Notes: a model not told the origin generated them from the sequence alone. Shown: positions 1 through 9,772, counted from the first letter of the stretch. The stretch: DNA of 64,000 nt from Alkalihalobacterium alkalinitrilicum (GCF_002019605.1 NZ_KV917368.1:5005070-5069069); one strand, 5' to 3'. Program-made: numbers and translations.

Positions 1-315
1 ACTTCAAAAAAATGCTGACTTTTCAGGTCAAATCACCTTTATGTTTTAGAATTAGATTTAGAGAAATTAAAGGTTGATCGAAGACATATATATGAAGCAC
101 TTTTGGCTGAAAACATAGGAGTTCACGTTCATTATATCCCAGTTTACTTGCATCCATACTATCAAAGTTTAGGATATCCTAAAGGTTTGTGTCCAAAAGC
201 AGAAGACCTATATAATAGTATGCTAACAGTGCCTTTATTTCCTGCTATGTCAGATAAAGATGTAGAAGATGTTATTAATGGTTTTTACAAAATTATAAAC
301 TTCTATCGGAAATAG
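1..315 (+). pseudogene. pseC: PseC-like aminotransferase, C-terminal fragment
   Basis: The readable part is the C-terminal end of a DegT/DnrJ/EryC1-type sugar aminotransferase, most like PseC, which makes the 4-amino sugar in CMP-pseudaminic acid synthesis. Visible family features are HLYVLELD, GVHVHYIPVYLHPYY and the closing TVPLFPAMSD segment. The window starts inside the gene. Near base 18 the frame carries a stop, and the natural upstream sequence (NADFSGQ) is in another frame, so a frameshift lies around bases 20-45. The gene is probably dead, in line with its damaged neighbours. The PLP lysine region lies outside the window. Confidence 0.7.
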
Positions 316-323
316 GAGGTTAA

Positions 324-770
324 TATGAAAATAGCAGCTATTATACAAGCAAGAATGGTTCAGCAAGACTTTCAGGTAAAGTAATGAAAGATATAATGGG
401 AAGAACTGTACTATCGCATGTTATAGAAAGAGTTAAACAATCTAATTTAATAGAGGAGATTATTATTGCTACAACAGTACAAGAGAGAGATAAATCTATT
501 GAATATGAAGCAATTAAATGTGGTGCTAAGGTATATAGGGGTAGTGAAGAAGACGTTCTCAGTTAGTACTATTTAGCAGCGAAAGAAAACAATATAGATA
601 TTATTGTAAGAATTACTTCTAATTGCCCTGTAATTGATTCAAATGTAATAGATGAAATTATTAACTTCTATCTAAAAAATAAATATCACATCGTAACAAA
701 TGCTGGATCAGATCTAAGTCAAAGAACATTTCCTAGAGGATTAGACATTATATAATTTAATGTAAATTTC
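324..770 (+). pseudogene. pseF: PseF/SpsF-like cytidylyltransferase, broken
   Basis: This is the remnant of a nucleotidyltransferase of the SpsF/PseF group, which would activate the sugar as its CMP form. A ribosome site (GGAGG) precedes ATG 324 and the start MKAAIIQARM-type motif (here MKIAAIIQARM) is clear. One base is missing near 358, which shifts the frame before GKVMKDIMGR. An in-frame TAG lies at 564-566 inside EEDVLS-YYLAAKEN, and a further stop falls near 754 after FPRGLDII. The C-terminal third of the family is absent. The 775-899 stretch before the next gene encodes LLDVIEPVGQLSKVKEG in frame, which I could not assign. Confidence 0.7.
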
Positions 771-899
771 ACGAGCTTTACCAGTTCTGTAACTCAATAC
801 AGACCCTTATTGGATGTTATTGAACCTGTTGGACAACTATCCAAAGTAAAAGAGGGATTAATCCGTCACATTGAGCAAAAAACGAGAGGTGATCGTAAT

Positions 900-1457
900 A
901 TGACCGCGAGACTACGAAAAGTAACGGAACATGATTTAGAACAAATTATGTTGTGGAGAATGTCTGAAGAAGTAACAAAATACATGTACACAGATCCTGT
1001 TTTAACCTTAGAAGACCAGCGCAATTGGTTTAAAAAAATCAATGAAAATATTCATGTAGAAAAATATTGGATTATCGAGCTTGAAGATGGAACACCTGTT
1101 GGGCTTATGAGTGTTAATCACATTGATAAACGAAATCATCAAGCCTCTTGGGCCTATTATCTTGGAAGTGTGGAAGCAAGAGGAAAAGGTCTTGGGCGTA
1201 TTTTAGAATGTAACATGTATGACTATGCGTTTGATACGCTAGGCCTTCATAAACTTTGGTGTGAGGTGTTTCAATTTAACGAAAACGTTATCGGCATGCA
1301 CCAAAAGTTTGGGTCAAAAATTGAAGGAACATTTATTGACCATATTTACAAAAATGGAGAGTACCACAATGTTGTAAGAATGGGTATCCTTTCTCATGAA
1401 TGGGTTGAACGAAAACCACTTACGCCTTATGAAAAAATAACCATTGAAATTCAGTAG
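900..1457 (+). CDS. pseH: PseH-like N-acetyltransferase (pseudaminic acid pathway)
   Basis: A GNAT-fold acetyltransferase of 185 residues, most like PseH, which acetylates the 4-amino group of UDP-4-amino-4,6-dideoxy-AltNAc. It begins MTARLRKVTEHDLEQIMLWR and has the acetyl-CoA loop EARGKGLGRILE and the PseH-typical HKLWCEVFQFNENVI segment. ATG 900 is chosen because GAGGTGAT lies just upstream; the frame is open from 810, but that part looks like residue of another gene. It is intact although its pathway neighbours are broken, so it may be a relic or serve another route. The SDR gene follows 13 bases later. Confidence 0.8.
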   Translation: MTARLRKVTEHDLEQIMLWRMSEEVTKYMYTDPVLTLEDQRNWFKKINENIHVEKYWIIELEDGTPVGLMSVNHIDKRNHQASWAYYLGSVEARGKGLGRILECNMYDYAFDTLGLHKLWCEVFQFNENVIGMHQKFGSKIEGTFIDHIYKNGEYHNVVRMGILSHEWVERKPLTPYEKITIEIQ

Positions 1458-1470
1458 GGGGAACTTAAAT

Positions 1471-2184
1471 ATGTTTGGATTAGAAGGGAAAGTTATTCTT
1501 GTTACAGGTGGGAACAAAGGAATCGGAGAAGCTATTGTAGCAAAACTAGAAGAATTAGGGGCTATTGTGGCCTATACAAGTCGTTCAGAAAAGGGTCGTT
1601 TTGGTCATCTCTTTATCCGAGCAGACGTCTCAAAAACAGAAGAAATGAAACATGTTGTTTCAACTGTACAAGAAAAATTAGGCCCAATTTACGGTGTTGT
1701 TAGTAATGCTGGAATTAATCGGGACACATTTTTCCATAAAATGAGTGAGAAAAATTGGAGTGAGGTTATGGATGTTAATCTACTTGGAGCATTCCATACC
1801 TTACGCCATGTTCTTCCTGATTGTTATGAGCGACAATCCGGTTCGATTGTATTGATCAGTAGTATTGTAGCTTCTATGGGGAACCTTGGTCAAGTTAATT
1901 ATGCTGCAAGCAAAGCAGGTTTAATTGGCTTGGCAAAAAGCCTTGCGAAAGAATCAGCACGAAAAAGTGTACGTGTCAATGTCGTTGCTCCTGGCTTTAC
2001 TCACACGGACATGACTGAAGGAATTCCTATGAAAGTAAAAGAAAAAATCACAAATGATATTCCTTTGGGGAGATTTGCTAAACCTGAAGAAATTGCTTGG
2101 TCAGTTGCCTTTTTATTATCACCAAATCTTTCTAGTTATATCACAGGGCAAGTTCTTGCTGTAAATGGTGGTCAGTACATGTGA
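1471..2184 (+). CDS. SDR oxidoreductase, FabG-like
   Basis: A short-chain dehydrogenase/reductase of 237 residues. It has the N-terminal Rossmann motif TGGNKGIG, the NAG motif (VVSNAGINRD), catalytic Ser in LISSIVASMG, the YAASK active-site pair and a C-terminal ITGQVLAVNGG typical of 3-oxoacyl-ACP reductases. NAD(P)H-dependent reduction of a keto group is expected; the substrate is not evident. FabG-like genes occur in some flagellin or surface-glycan clusters. ATG 1471 has GGGGGAA upstream and follows pseH closely, so it is probably in the same transcript. No damage is seen. Confidence 0.8.
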   Translation: MFGLEGKVILVTGGNKGIGEAIVAKLEELGAIVAYTSRSEKGRFGHLFIRADVSKTEEMKHVVSTVQEKLGPIYGVVSNAGINRDTFFHKMSEKNWSEVMDVNLLGAFHTLRHVLPDCYERQSGSIVLISSIVASMGNLGQVNYAASKAGLIGLAKSLAKESARKSVRVNVVAPGFTHTDMTEGIPMKVKEKITNDIPLGRFAKPEEIAWSVAFLLSPNLSSYITGQVLAVNGGQYM

Positions 2185-2201
2185 GAAAAGAGTGAAAACC
2201 C

Positions 2202-3253
2202 ATGAAGGTTGTAATTCGAGTGGGTTCCTCGGTTAATATTGGGACAGGTCATGTAATGAGGTGTTTAACTCTTGCTGAGCAACTTAGGCGATTTGGGTGT
2301 GAGGTATCCTTTATAACTGCCGCCTTAAAGGGGCACGTAATTTCTATAATTAAACAAAGAGGGTATCACACACATGTTCTACCAAATCCTTCAGCGCATT
2401 GGCAAGAGAGGGGATGGGAAGAAGATTGCGGGATGACGCTTTCTTGGATAAACCATGCGGAAAAAAGGGTTGACCTTCTTGTTGTAGATCATTACTTTTT
2501 AGATGAAAAGTGGGAGAGAGCTCTTGTCCCTTATGTAGGGAAAATCCTTGTGATTGACGACTTGGCTAATCGCCGGCACAATTGTCATTATCTTCTCGAT
2601 CAAAATTACAAATGTTATGTGATGACCCCCTATGCGTCACTCGTTCCTTCACATTGCAAGATCTTCTAGGACCCGATTATGTGTTACTGCGGGATGAATT
2701 TATCGATTTTGCCCCCAATGTAAAAATTCGTTCAGGTAGTCTTTCCCGGCTTCTAGTGTTCTTTGGTGGCACAGATTCAACAAACGAAACAATGAAAACA
2801 CTCCGTGCAATATCGGATTGTGATAAGAACTGGCATATAGATGTTATTGTTGGGTCATCGAATCCGAATATTGAAGAAATCAAGTTTATGTGTGAACGTT
2901 ATGGCTACTTCTTACACATTCAAGTGTCGACGATGGCAAGATTTATGCATGAAGCGGATTTCGCTATTGGTGCAGGACGCTCAACGACGTGGGAACGTTG
3001 TTTTATGGCTCTTCCGTCTCTTACTATTATTGTGGCTGACAATCAAAAAGAAATCACAGAAGCCGTGGCTGAATATGGGGCAACTGTTTTGTTAGGAGAG
3101 TCTTCTTCTGTATCATCAGATGATATTAAAGATGCACTTCTAACATTAGCGAATGACCAGGAGAGAGTTAGAACCATCTCTTTAAAATCTTCCCAACTTG
3201 TAAAACGGGATGTGGTAGCGTCTTATCCTCTGCCACGTGCTTTAATGGAATGA
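2202..3253 (+). pseudogene. pseG: PseG-like UDP-sugar hydrolase, frameshifted
   Basis: PseG removes UDP from the pseudaminic acid precursor. The N-terminal half (RVGSSVNIGTGHVMRCLTLA, later LVVDHYFLDEKWE and LVIDDLANR) is in one frame and ends at a TAG near 2667. The C-terminal half (LLGPDYVLLRDEF, LLVFFGGTDSTNET, FAIGAGRSTTWERC) is in another. The family sequence runs from VPSHCKI straight into LLGPDYVLL, so a single-base loss lies near 2660-2668. Both halves are otherwise full length, so the damage looks recent. It ends the pse group; an IS1380-type transposase follows. Confidence 0.85.
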
Positions 3254-3457
3254 ATAAAATGTTTGAACAGGGTCACCTTATTACGATCCAACCCCATCAT
3301 CTTGACCCTGAATTATTCATAGAAAATCATTAATTGGCCATTAATGCCTATCTAATAAGCTTTTTTGTTAAATAGTTTTTCACTTGAAAAATGAAAAAAG
3401 AACCCATTTCTGATAAGGTTAAAATGCGACTAATAACCACCAGAAAGGATTCTTATA

Positions 3458-4775
3458 ATGGCTACTTTACCGCAATTAACGCTTAATTTCAATCATCAGA
3501 TTAAATTGTCAAATAACGGAGGCTCTCTTTCCTCTGATACAGGTGAATTCATCTTTAGAGAATTCGATGAAAAAATTGGTTTCTCTAAAACTTTGGCTCA
3601 GTATCTAAACCTAAAAGACAACAGACGTTACTATTTTCATTCGAATGAAAATTTGCTTCGTCAAAAGATTTATCAAATCATTGCTGGATATCCTGAAGAT
3701 GATGCCGCAGATCAATTGACAAATGATCCTGTATTTACTCGGGTCATTGGAACAGATGCGTTAGCCTCTCAACCCAGTTTATCTCGTTTTTTTAGACGGT
3801 TTGATAACCAATCTATAGAACAATTAAATCGAACCAATCAAGAACTTATTGACAAAATTCATCAGTTCAGAGAGTCAAAGGTACTCATCTTTGATTTGGA
3901 TTCTACGCATTCGGATACCTATGGAAACCAAGAATCCGCAGCTTATAATGCCCATTATGGAACTGTCGGTTCCCATCCATTAGTTGCCTTTGACGGAATT
4001 ACAGGCGATTTTCTTAAGGCTAAGCTACGTCCTGGGAATGTCTATACCTCTAACGGTATTGTGGAGTTTATTCAACCCCTTATTGAACATTACAACGAAA
4101 AATTCCCAGAAACGACATCATTTATTCGTGGTGATAGTGGTTTCGCCGTCCCTGCTTTGTATGATTTGTGTGAAAAAGAATCGGTTTACTACGTGAATCG
4201 ACTTAAATCAAATGCGAATCTGCAACGAATTGCGGAAGAGCTACTTCCATCATCTATACCTTTCGATGTTACGAAGGCGGAATGTTATTATGAAGAAACC
4301 ATTTATCAAGCGAAATCATGGTCTAAGCCTAGAAAAGTGATTATAAAGTCGGTACGCCCTGCAGGTGAGTTGTTATTTACCCATTCGTACCTGGGTGACC
4401 AATTTAGTAGATGCCTTTTCTTCCAAGGATATCGTCCTCACTTACCAAAAAAGAGGGACAATGGAGAACTACATCAAGGAAGCCAAGAATGGTTTTGGTT
4501 TAGATAAAATGAACAGCCATTCTTTCCAAGTAAACGAGGTTAAGATGAAGTTGAGTCTGTTAGCTTATAACCTAACGAATTGGCTGCGCACCCTTTGTTT
4601 TCCTGAAGAACAAAAGAACATGCAAATCGAAACCATACGTACACGGATCATTAAAATTACTAGTAAATTAGTAAAGTCAGGACGGTCCCTTTACTTTAAA
4701 CTATCGTCAAGTTTCGTCTACCAAGAATTCTTTTGGAAAGTACTTCAGCGAATTCAGAAGCTAAAGCTAGAGTGA
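3458..4775 (+). pseudogene. IS1380-family transposase, frameshifted
   Basis: DDE transposase of IS1380 type: N-terminal SDTGEFIFREFDEKIG, first catalytic Asp in LIFDLDSTHSDTYG, second in FIRGDSGFAVPALYD, and the Glu region in YQKRGTMENYIKEAKNG. The first 300 or so codons run from ATG 3458 (AAAGGATT upstream); the last 130 lie in another frame from about 4365. A frameshift near 4385-4400 separates them, so the element is likely inactive unless it uses frameshifting, which is not typical of this family. I could not identify terminal repeats with confidence. A perfect 8-bp inverted pair, CAGGGTCA/TGACCCTG, lies upstream at 3268-3310. Confidence 0.8.
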
Positions 4776-5216
4776 ACTACCCTGATACCTATTTTTAAAA
4801 TTCAATGCCAGAACAGAACAGAACAAGGGAGTAGTCTCCCCAAAAACTGATGATTTTCTAGCATATATTTTAAAATCACGTCTAAAGTAGCCGAATTATG
4901 ATTTCTTTTAATGGTAAAGAAAAATATTTGTTTTTGGTTTATTTTATGACTTAACTACAAAGTATGAATAATTCAGGTCAAATATTTAAAATAAATAGGA
5001 AAAGAGCTAGGGAAATGCATGTCTACATTCTAAAAATGCAAAAATTTTTTAGAAAAGATTATAAATTAACCTAGAACACTTCAGAATGTATCATTTAAAT
5101 GGAAACTATTAAAAAAGGACTGTCCTAATGGAGTTCAAAAGATCTCAAGCCTTGTCGAGGTTGGAGTAACTTCCTTGGGACAGTCCTAACATTTTATTAA
5201 ATTATGTTCAATTTGT
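4776..5216. other. gene-free stretch
   Basis: AT-rich intergenic DNA between the broken transposase and the sulfotransferase gene. I see no credible coding frame. The right IS1380 end should lie near the left side (ACCCTGATACCTATTTTT follows the stop codon), and a spaced inverted repeat lies at 5116-5187. Confidence 0.6.
5116..5187. repeat. spaced inverted repeat, possible MITE or terminator
   Basis: A perfect 10-bp inverted pair, AGGACTGTCC at 5116-5125 and GGACAGTCCT at 5178-5187. The 52-base loop holds another small hairpin around CTCAAGCCTTGTCGAGG. The ends resemble the GGGACTGTCC-type ends of IS1182-like elements, so a miniature transposable element is possible. It also lies just past the 3' end of the minus-strand sulfotransferase gene, where it could act as a terminator. 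Confidence 0.5.
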
Positions 5217-5957
5217 CTAATGAGATTGTTGCCTAATGGTAAATTGTAACAGTTTATTTCTTTCAATCTCATTAAGAGCATTTAGTTTAGTCTTTAATAT
5301 TTCTCTCGCATAATTATATAATTCAATATCTAAAACGTTATTTTTTGATATTTTATCCAACGTGCTATCTGCAATATTAGTAGGTTTCCCTCTTGTAATA
5401 TTGTATTTTTTATAAAATATATTCATCCATCCAAATTCCTTTTGCATTAAAAAAATTGACTCGTTAAATAATTCAGTAATTCCAACTATTTTAAAATGTT
5501 TTTTTATATTTACTTTTGCTTGTTGTATATCTTCTTGTGAGAGTACCTCTTTTGTAACTTTGCCTGAAAGAAGCCGGGTTTGTAAATTACAATTTCTTAG
5601 TTCTTGTTGGTATTCGGTTAATGTCATCTTTTTAACTTGTTGATGTAACTCATGTCGTGGAATACTTTTAATAAAGTAATATTCAGAAATGACACGTTCG
5701 ACGGGATTTCTAAGCATTGTTATATATATGGCTTTTTGATCTAGCAGTTCGTGAATTCCATACGGAAAATGCCCTTGAATACACTTAATGTCTTTTTGAT
5801 TTAGATTCGATAAGATCTTTGATAATTGATTTCCATATCTATAAAGCTCGTAACTTTTACTACTATCTACATTTTGTTTTATGATTGTTCTTAATGTAGT
5901 CCCAGCGGTTTTGGGCATGTGCAAATGAATTAATACTTCCGCAATTTGATTTCTCAT
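5217..5957 (-). CDS. sulfotransferase family protein
   Basis: A 246-residue protein with both PAPS-binding signatures of sulfotransferases: the 5'-phosphosulfate loop LIHLHMPKTAGTTLR at about residues 9-23 and the 3'-phosphate site ITMLRNPVERVISEYYF at about 79-95. It should move sulfate from PAPS to a hydroxyl, here probably a glycan or surface protein. There is no signal peptide, so it is cytosolic. The length suits the compact Sulfotransfer_2-type families. It stands alone, but the cysQ gene at 20.4 kb, whose product removes the by-product PAP, fits a shared role. The start has GAAGGGAG at a long spacing, so the exact start is uncertain. Confidence 0.8.
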   Translation of the reverse strand: MRNQIAEVLIHLHMPKTAGTTLRTIIKQNVDSSKSYELYRYGNQLSKILSNLNQKDIKCIQGHFPYGIHELLDQKAIYITMLRNPVERVISEYYFIKSIPRHELHQQVKKMTLTEYQQELRNCNLQTRLLSGKVTKEVLSQEDIQQAKVNIKKHFKIVGITELFNESIFLMQKEFGWMNIFYKKYNITRGKPTNIADSTLDKISKNNVLDIELYNYAREILKTKLNALNEIERNKLLQFTIRQQSH

Positions 5958-6276
5958 GACACAATTGATAACTCCCTTCTGTTTCGTTCAAAAATAAAAT
6001 ATTAATAGAAACACTTCTTGCATTTAATCCAATTTATGATAAAGAATGTCAACTTGTTATGTTTTTTGCAAAAAATGTGAGTTCATGTATTTTCCTCATA
6101 ATGAAAATTTAAATAGACAAAAGGTTAAAGATAATAGACGTTTCAAATTTATTTTTTTACCGTAATACCGTAAATTAAAATAGATGATTAGCAGATCAAA
6201 AAGTAGTTCTCTGAGCTACTCGAGGTTTGAAAAAGAAAATCAAGAGGAAGGTAGTCAAGAACAAGGAGTAGGGATC

Positions 6277-7250
6277 ATGCAACCTCAAGCCTGTTGTCCT
6301 AACGGTTGTATTATTACGAATGCTACAAATGGATGCTCCGTCGCGGAAGGTAGTGGAACGACTGCAAGTGGATTCGCTTCTCATGCGGAGGGGTTAAATA
6401 CGACAGTTAGTCAAACGACAGCTCATGCAGAAGGAAATAGCACTATAGCCAGCGGGGTGAATTCTCATGCCGAAGGTTTAAATACACTGACCAGCGGCTT
6501 TATCTCTCATGCCCAAGGAAGAGATACGATCGCTAATGCTCATCTATCCTATCTCATGCCGAAGGAAATAATACGAGTGCCAATGGTTTAACGGGTGTCC
6601 ATATCATGGGCAGATTTGGAGATTCTAATGATTTAGATTATTCTTGGTATTTAGCAAATGAACAGGGCCGCAAATAGAGGGTTAGCAGCTAAAATACTAC
6701 GAGATGGCAACGTGAAGGTTGATGGTACTGTGAGTAGTCCTGCATCCGATTATGCGGAGTTGTTCGAGACCGTAGATGGTAATCCGATTGACGTGGGGTA
6801 TTTTGTTACTTTAGATGGTGAAGGTGATAGAATACGAAAAGCAAATAAAGAAGATGACTATATATTGGGAATTACTAGTGTGAATCCAGCGGTATTAGCC
6901 GACAGTGGAGAATTAAGGTGGAAAAATAAGTATCAAACTGACGAGTGGGGCAGAGTCAAATATTACGATGTGATTTTACAGCAGTAAAGGATAATGAAGG
7001 AAATATAATTGTTCCTGAGTATACAGAAACACAACCTATTCTAAATCCAGAATGGAATCCGAAAGAAGAATATATTCCACGAATGAAAAGACCGGAATGG
7101 GTGCCTGTTGGCTTATTAGGAAAACTTCTCATTCGAGATGATGGAACGTGTCAGCCAAAAGGATATTGTGTCCCAAAAGACGGTGGAATCGCAACAGCTT
7201 CATAGAGGGTACCGAGTATTGAAACGTACAGGAAAAGAACAGATTTTGGT
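6277..7250 (+). pseudogene. YadA-head repeat / peptidase G2 protein, broken copy 1
   Basis: The N-terminal part carries YadA/Hia-type head repeats (SHAEG units: FASHAEGLNTT, AHAEGNSTIA, NSHAEGLNTL). It is followed by GVHIMGRFGDSNDLDYSW and an intramolecular-chaperone peptidase G2 domain (ASDYAELFETVDGNPIDVGY, RDDGTCQPKGYCVP). ATG 6277 has AAGGAG eight bases upstream. The frame is lost near 6546, returns near 6660, is lost again near 6975, and a stop lies at 7203-7205, while homology to copy 2 continues to about 7245 (RGYRVLKRTGKEQIL). G2 domains normally cut themselves off trimeric fibres. This copy cannot make a full protein. It probably encoded a spore- or phage-type surface fibre. Confidence 0.75.
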
Positions 7251-7480
7251 TTTGTTTAATGGCAATACCCTCCGCATGAGAGACAAAGCTATTCGCTGTC
7301 GTATTACTCCCTTCGGCATGAGAGGCAAAACCACTTGAGGTCGTACTACTTCCTTCCGCATGCGACGCTCCACCACTAGCGTTCGTATTTCCCCCCTCGG
7401 CATGAGCGGCCACTTGGTGCGCACTCGTATTGATTCCATCCGCATGGGCGGCAGTGGCACCATTATTGTTAATAATCCTT
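7251..7480 (-). repeat. inverted block of YadA-head repeats
   Basis: Read on the minus strand this block encodes five or more SHAEG-type head repeats (AAHAEGGNTNASGGASHAEG, SSTTSSGFASHAEG, VSHAEGIA). The flanking G2 domains are coded on the plus strand. It has no start or ribosome site of its own and is closed by a stop on its N-terminal side, near 7480. It therefore looks like a flipped internal piece of the fibre gene, not a separate gene. Flipping it back would place head repeats upstream of copy 2. Confidence 0.75.
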
Positions 7481-7484
7481 TACC

Positions 7485-8149
7485 TGACCATGTTATTAAA
7501 AAGAATAATGAAAAATTATCCTTTAAAGTATTGGGATGAACAACCGATTGACGTGGGCTATTTTGTGACCTTTGACAGTGAAAGTGAAAAGGTAAGAATA
7601 GCTCGGCAAAGTGATGATTATATTTTGGGGATCACAAGTGCTAATCCAGTCGTGTTAGGAGATAGTGCTGAATTACGCTGGGATAAGAAATATATGACCG
7701 ATGAATGGGGGAGAGTTTTATACAAGGACGTAGAGGTGCCCGCATTGAGAGACGAAGAAGGAAATATAGAGGTCCAAAAGCGTATCGAGTCAAAACCAGT
7801 CATTAACCCTGAATGGGACCCAGAAAAAGAATACATTCCCCGTTTAAAGAGGCCAGAGTGGGTCGCGGTCGGCCTCCTTGGAAAAATACGTGTACGTGAC
7901 GATGGAACCTGTCAACCAGGAGGCTACTGTATTCCAAATGATGAAGGAATAGCTACTGTTTCAGATAAAGGATATCGTGTTTTGAAACGTACAAGTAAGA
8001 ACCAGATATTAGTTGCAATTATACCTGATTGTTCTAAAAATACTATAAGTAACGTAGAACAACTAGAAAAACTTGCTAGATTGAGAGAGCAAGGGTTTTT
8101 AACAGAAGAAGAATTTGATCTACAGAAGCAAAATATTTTGGAAGCTTAA
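7485..8149 (+). pseudogene. peptidase G2 plus SHOCT fragment, copy 2
   Basis: The second peptidase G2 domain (DEQPIDVGYFVTFDSE, YDDYILGIT-type segment, RRPEWVAVGLLGKI-type segment, DDGTCQPGGYCIP) is uninterrupted from about 7540. It runs into a short C-terminal SHOCT-like helix pair (VEQLEKLARLREQGFLTEEE) ending at 8149. The upstream linker and head region present in copy 1 is missing, and no good start precedes the domain because the inverted repeat block abuts it. It is closely related to copy 1 but not identical. A terminator follows at once. It may still be translated from an internal start, but I treat it as a fragment. Confidence 0.65.
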
Positions 8150-8168
8150 ATGATTAATAAATTTTGAA

Positions 8169-8198
8169 GAATGTAGTTACTAAATTACATTCTTTTTT
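8169..8198 (+). terminator. rho-independent terminator after fibre gene copy 2
   Basis: Stem GAATGTA/TACATTC (8169-8175 and 8186-8192) followed by a run of six T. Confidence 0.85.
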
Positions 8199-8371
8199 CT
8201 TCCTTTTTTTAAAGTACAACAAAGCTCTACTGAAAATGGTAAAAAGAATTGAGTAGAAAAACAAAAGTATTCTTCTAACCTAATTTTAAAGATAAAAGTA
8301 TTACAATTAAAATGAGTAATACTATCATATAGACAAATAAGGAATTATGGTTGTAATTAATTATTTTAGTT

Positions 8372-8398
8372 ACTGACTTATGAAAATTGCATAGCTTA
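8372..8398 (+). promoter_or_regulatory. sigma-K-type promoter of the GT2 gene
   Basis: AC at 8372-8373, then exactly 16 bases, then CATAGCTTA at 8390-8398. This fits the sigma-K pattern AC-N16-CATAnnnTA and lies about 50 bases before the start codon. Nothing else is visible between this and the preceding terminator. Confidence 0.7.
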
Positions 8399-8449
8399 TT
8401 AGAAACAATACCTTAAAAATTTTATAATTTGGGAAGAAGGAGGAATGGT

Positions 8450-9739
8450 ATGAATCCAAAAGTCTCTATAATTTTAACTTGTTATAATAAACCAGAAACA
8501 GTTAGGAAGTCAATCGAGAGCGTTTTAAATCAGACGCTAAAAGAATGGGAACTATTTATCATGAATGATGCTTCAAATGAACACACTACAAATATTATTA
8601 AATCCTATATTAGTGATATAAGAATTCATTACTTTAATAGCCATATCAATAATGAAAATAGGCATAAAACAACACGCTATGCTACATTAATTAATCAGGC
8701 TATTCCATTATCCAAAGGAAAATACATTTCCTACTTAACCGATGATAATGAATACTTGCCTGAGCGTTTGGAGATAATGTCAAATTATTTAGATGATCAT
8801 CCAAATGTTCATATTGTTTATTCCAAGCAAATTTTTCGTAGGTTAGATGAAAGTTTTAGTATCAGCTCCCAAACCATAAGAGATACCAGAGGTGTATTGA
8901 AAAAAGCTTCGAATATTGTTGATCATTGTTCGGTCATGCACACACGTGAAGCGATTGAAAGAGTAAAGAGAAAGTACAATAATTATTGGGATGACCATCC
9001 AGATCATTGGCATAATGCTGATGCTGTTGCTTGGGAAAGGTTAAATGAATTTTACCCTTTTCATCCAATAGAAAAAGCACTGGATATTAATAATAAAACA
9101 CCGTATTCTTTTCAAATATTAAATCGATATTTACCAGACACTATTCCTGAGGGGACCTTAATTAAAGGGCTTTCACCAGACATTTATGTAATTGAGAGTA
9201 AAGCAAGAAGAAAAATTTCTCCACAATTATTCAGTCAGTTAAAATACAACAAACAAAAAATTGTAAATATCCCAGACCCATTTTTATTTAAATATCCTCT
9301 AGGACCACCCGTTGACGATAAAATTTTTTATAATGGTAAATTACCTAATAACCTCCTCGTAAAGGATAGATCACACAACATTTATTTTATACAAAAAAAC
9401 AAAAAAAGGTTAATAAGACCAATGGCAATGAGAAGATATAATTTTAGATATAATGATATTATTGTTTTAGACAAAAAAAATCTACAAAGAATACCAAACG
9501 GACCACCACTTGAATCAAAAATAACGAGGAATACGATCTTACCAGATGGTATATTGTTTACATGTACTGGAAAGTATTATATATGTGAAAATAATAGTTT
9601 ATCTCCTATTGATTATAAGTATTTAAATAAGTTATGTTTTTCAACTAGAGAAAGTGTTCAGTTAAGTCCTTGGGAGCTAAATTACTTTAATAAGGGCCGT
9701 CCAATATCATGGAGCTTTTTAAATAAGAAGAAAAAATGA
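8450..9739 (+). CDS. GT2 glycosyltransferase with three C-terminal repeats
   Basis: A 429-residue protein. Residues 4-210 are a family 2 glycosyltransferase domain (VSIILTCYNKPETV, nucleotide-binding YLTDDNEYL at 96-104). The rest is three copies of a ~59-residue unit at about 232-290, 297-355 and 363-420, each starting (I/L)P-G-L and ending in G-P (IPEGTLIKG...YPLGPPV; LPNNLLVKD...IPNGPPL; LPDGILFTC...FNKGRPI). Similar units occur in uncharacterised Firmicute surface proteins and may bind cell-surface or spore material; that is inference. ATG 8450 has AAGGAGGA upstream. The sigma-K promoter places expression in the late mother cell, suggesting a role in glycosylating the spore surface. Confidence 0.8.
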   Translation: MNPKVSIILTCYNKPETVRKSIESVLNQTLKEWELFIMNDASNEHTTNIIKSYISDIRIHYFNSHINNENRHKTTRYATLINQAIPLSKGKYISYLTDDNEYLPERLEIMSNYLDDHPNVHIVYSKQIFRRLDESFSISSQTIRDTRGVLKKASNIVDHCSVMHTREAIERVKRKYNNYWDDHPDHWHNADAVAWERLNEFYPFHPIEKALDINNKTPYSFQILNRYLPDTIPEGTLIKGLSPDIYVIESKARRKISPQLFSQLKYNKQKIVNIPDPFLFKYPLGPPVDDKIFYNGKLPNNLLVKDRSHNIYFIQKNKKRLIRPMAMRRYNFRYNDIIVLDKKNLQRIPNGPPLESKITRNTILPDGILFTCTGKYYICENNSLSPIDYKYLNKLCFSTRESVQLSPWELNYFNKGRPISWSFLNKKKK

Positions 9740-9772
9740 AATGGAAGCTTAAAAATCCATTTCATTTTTTTT
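9737..9772. terminator. bidirectional terminator
   Basis: Stem TGAAATGGA/TCCATTTCA (9737-9745, 9756-9764) with T run 9765-9772. It overlaps the GT2 stop codon. With the A-rich left side it can serve the convergent cgeB-like gene too. Confidence 0.8.

Noticed and set aside
4365-4775. Separate 136-residue protein
   Set aside because: It is the C-terminal, Glu-bearing part of the IS1380 transposase after a frameshift.
6330-6560. CRISPR or noncoding repeat array
   Set aside because: The repetition is at protein level (SHAEG units) with variable codons; it is a YadA-type head.
7129-7413. Minus-strand SHAEG frame as a separate gene
   Set aside because: No start or ribosome site that fits; it is the inverted piece of the fibre locus and runs into antisense of the G2 domain.
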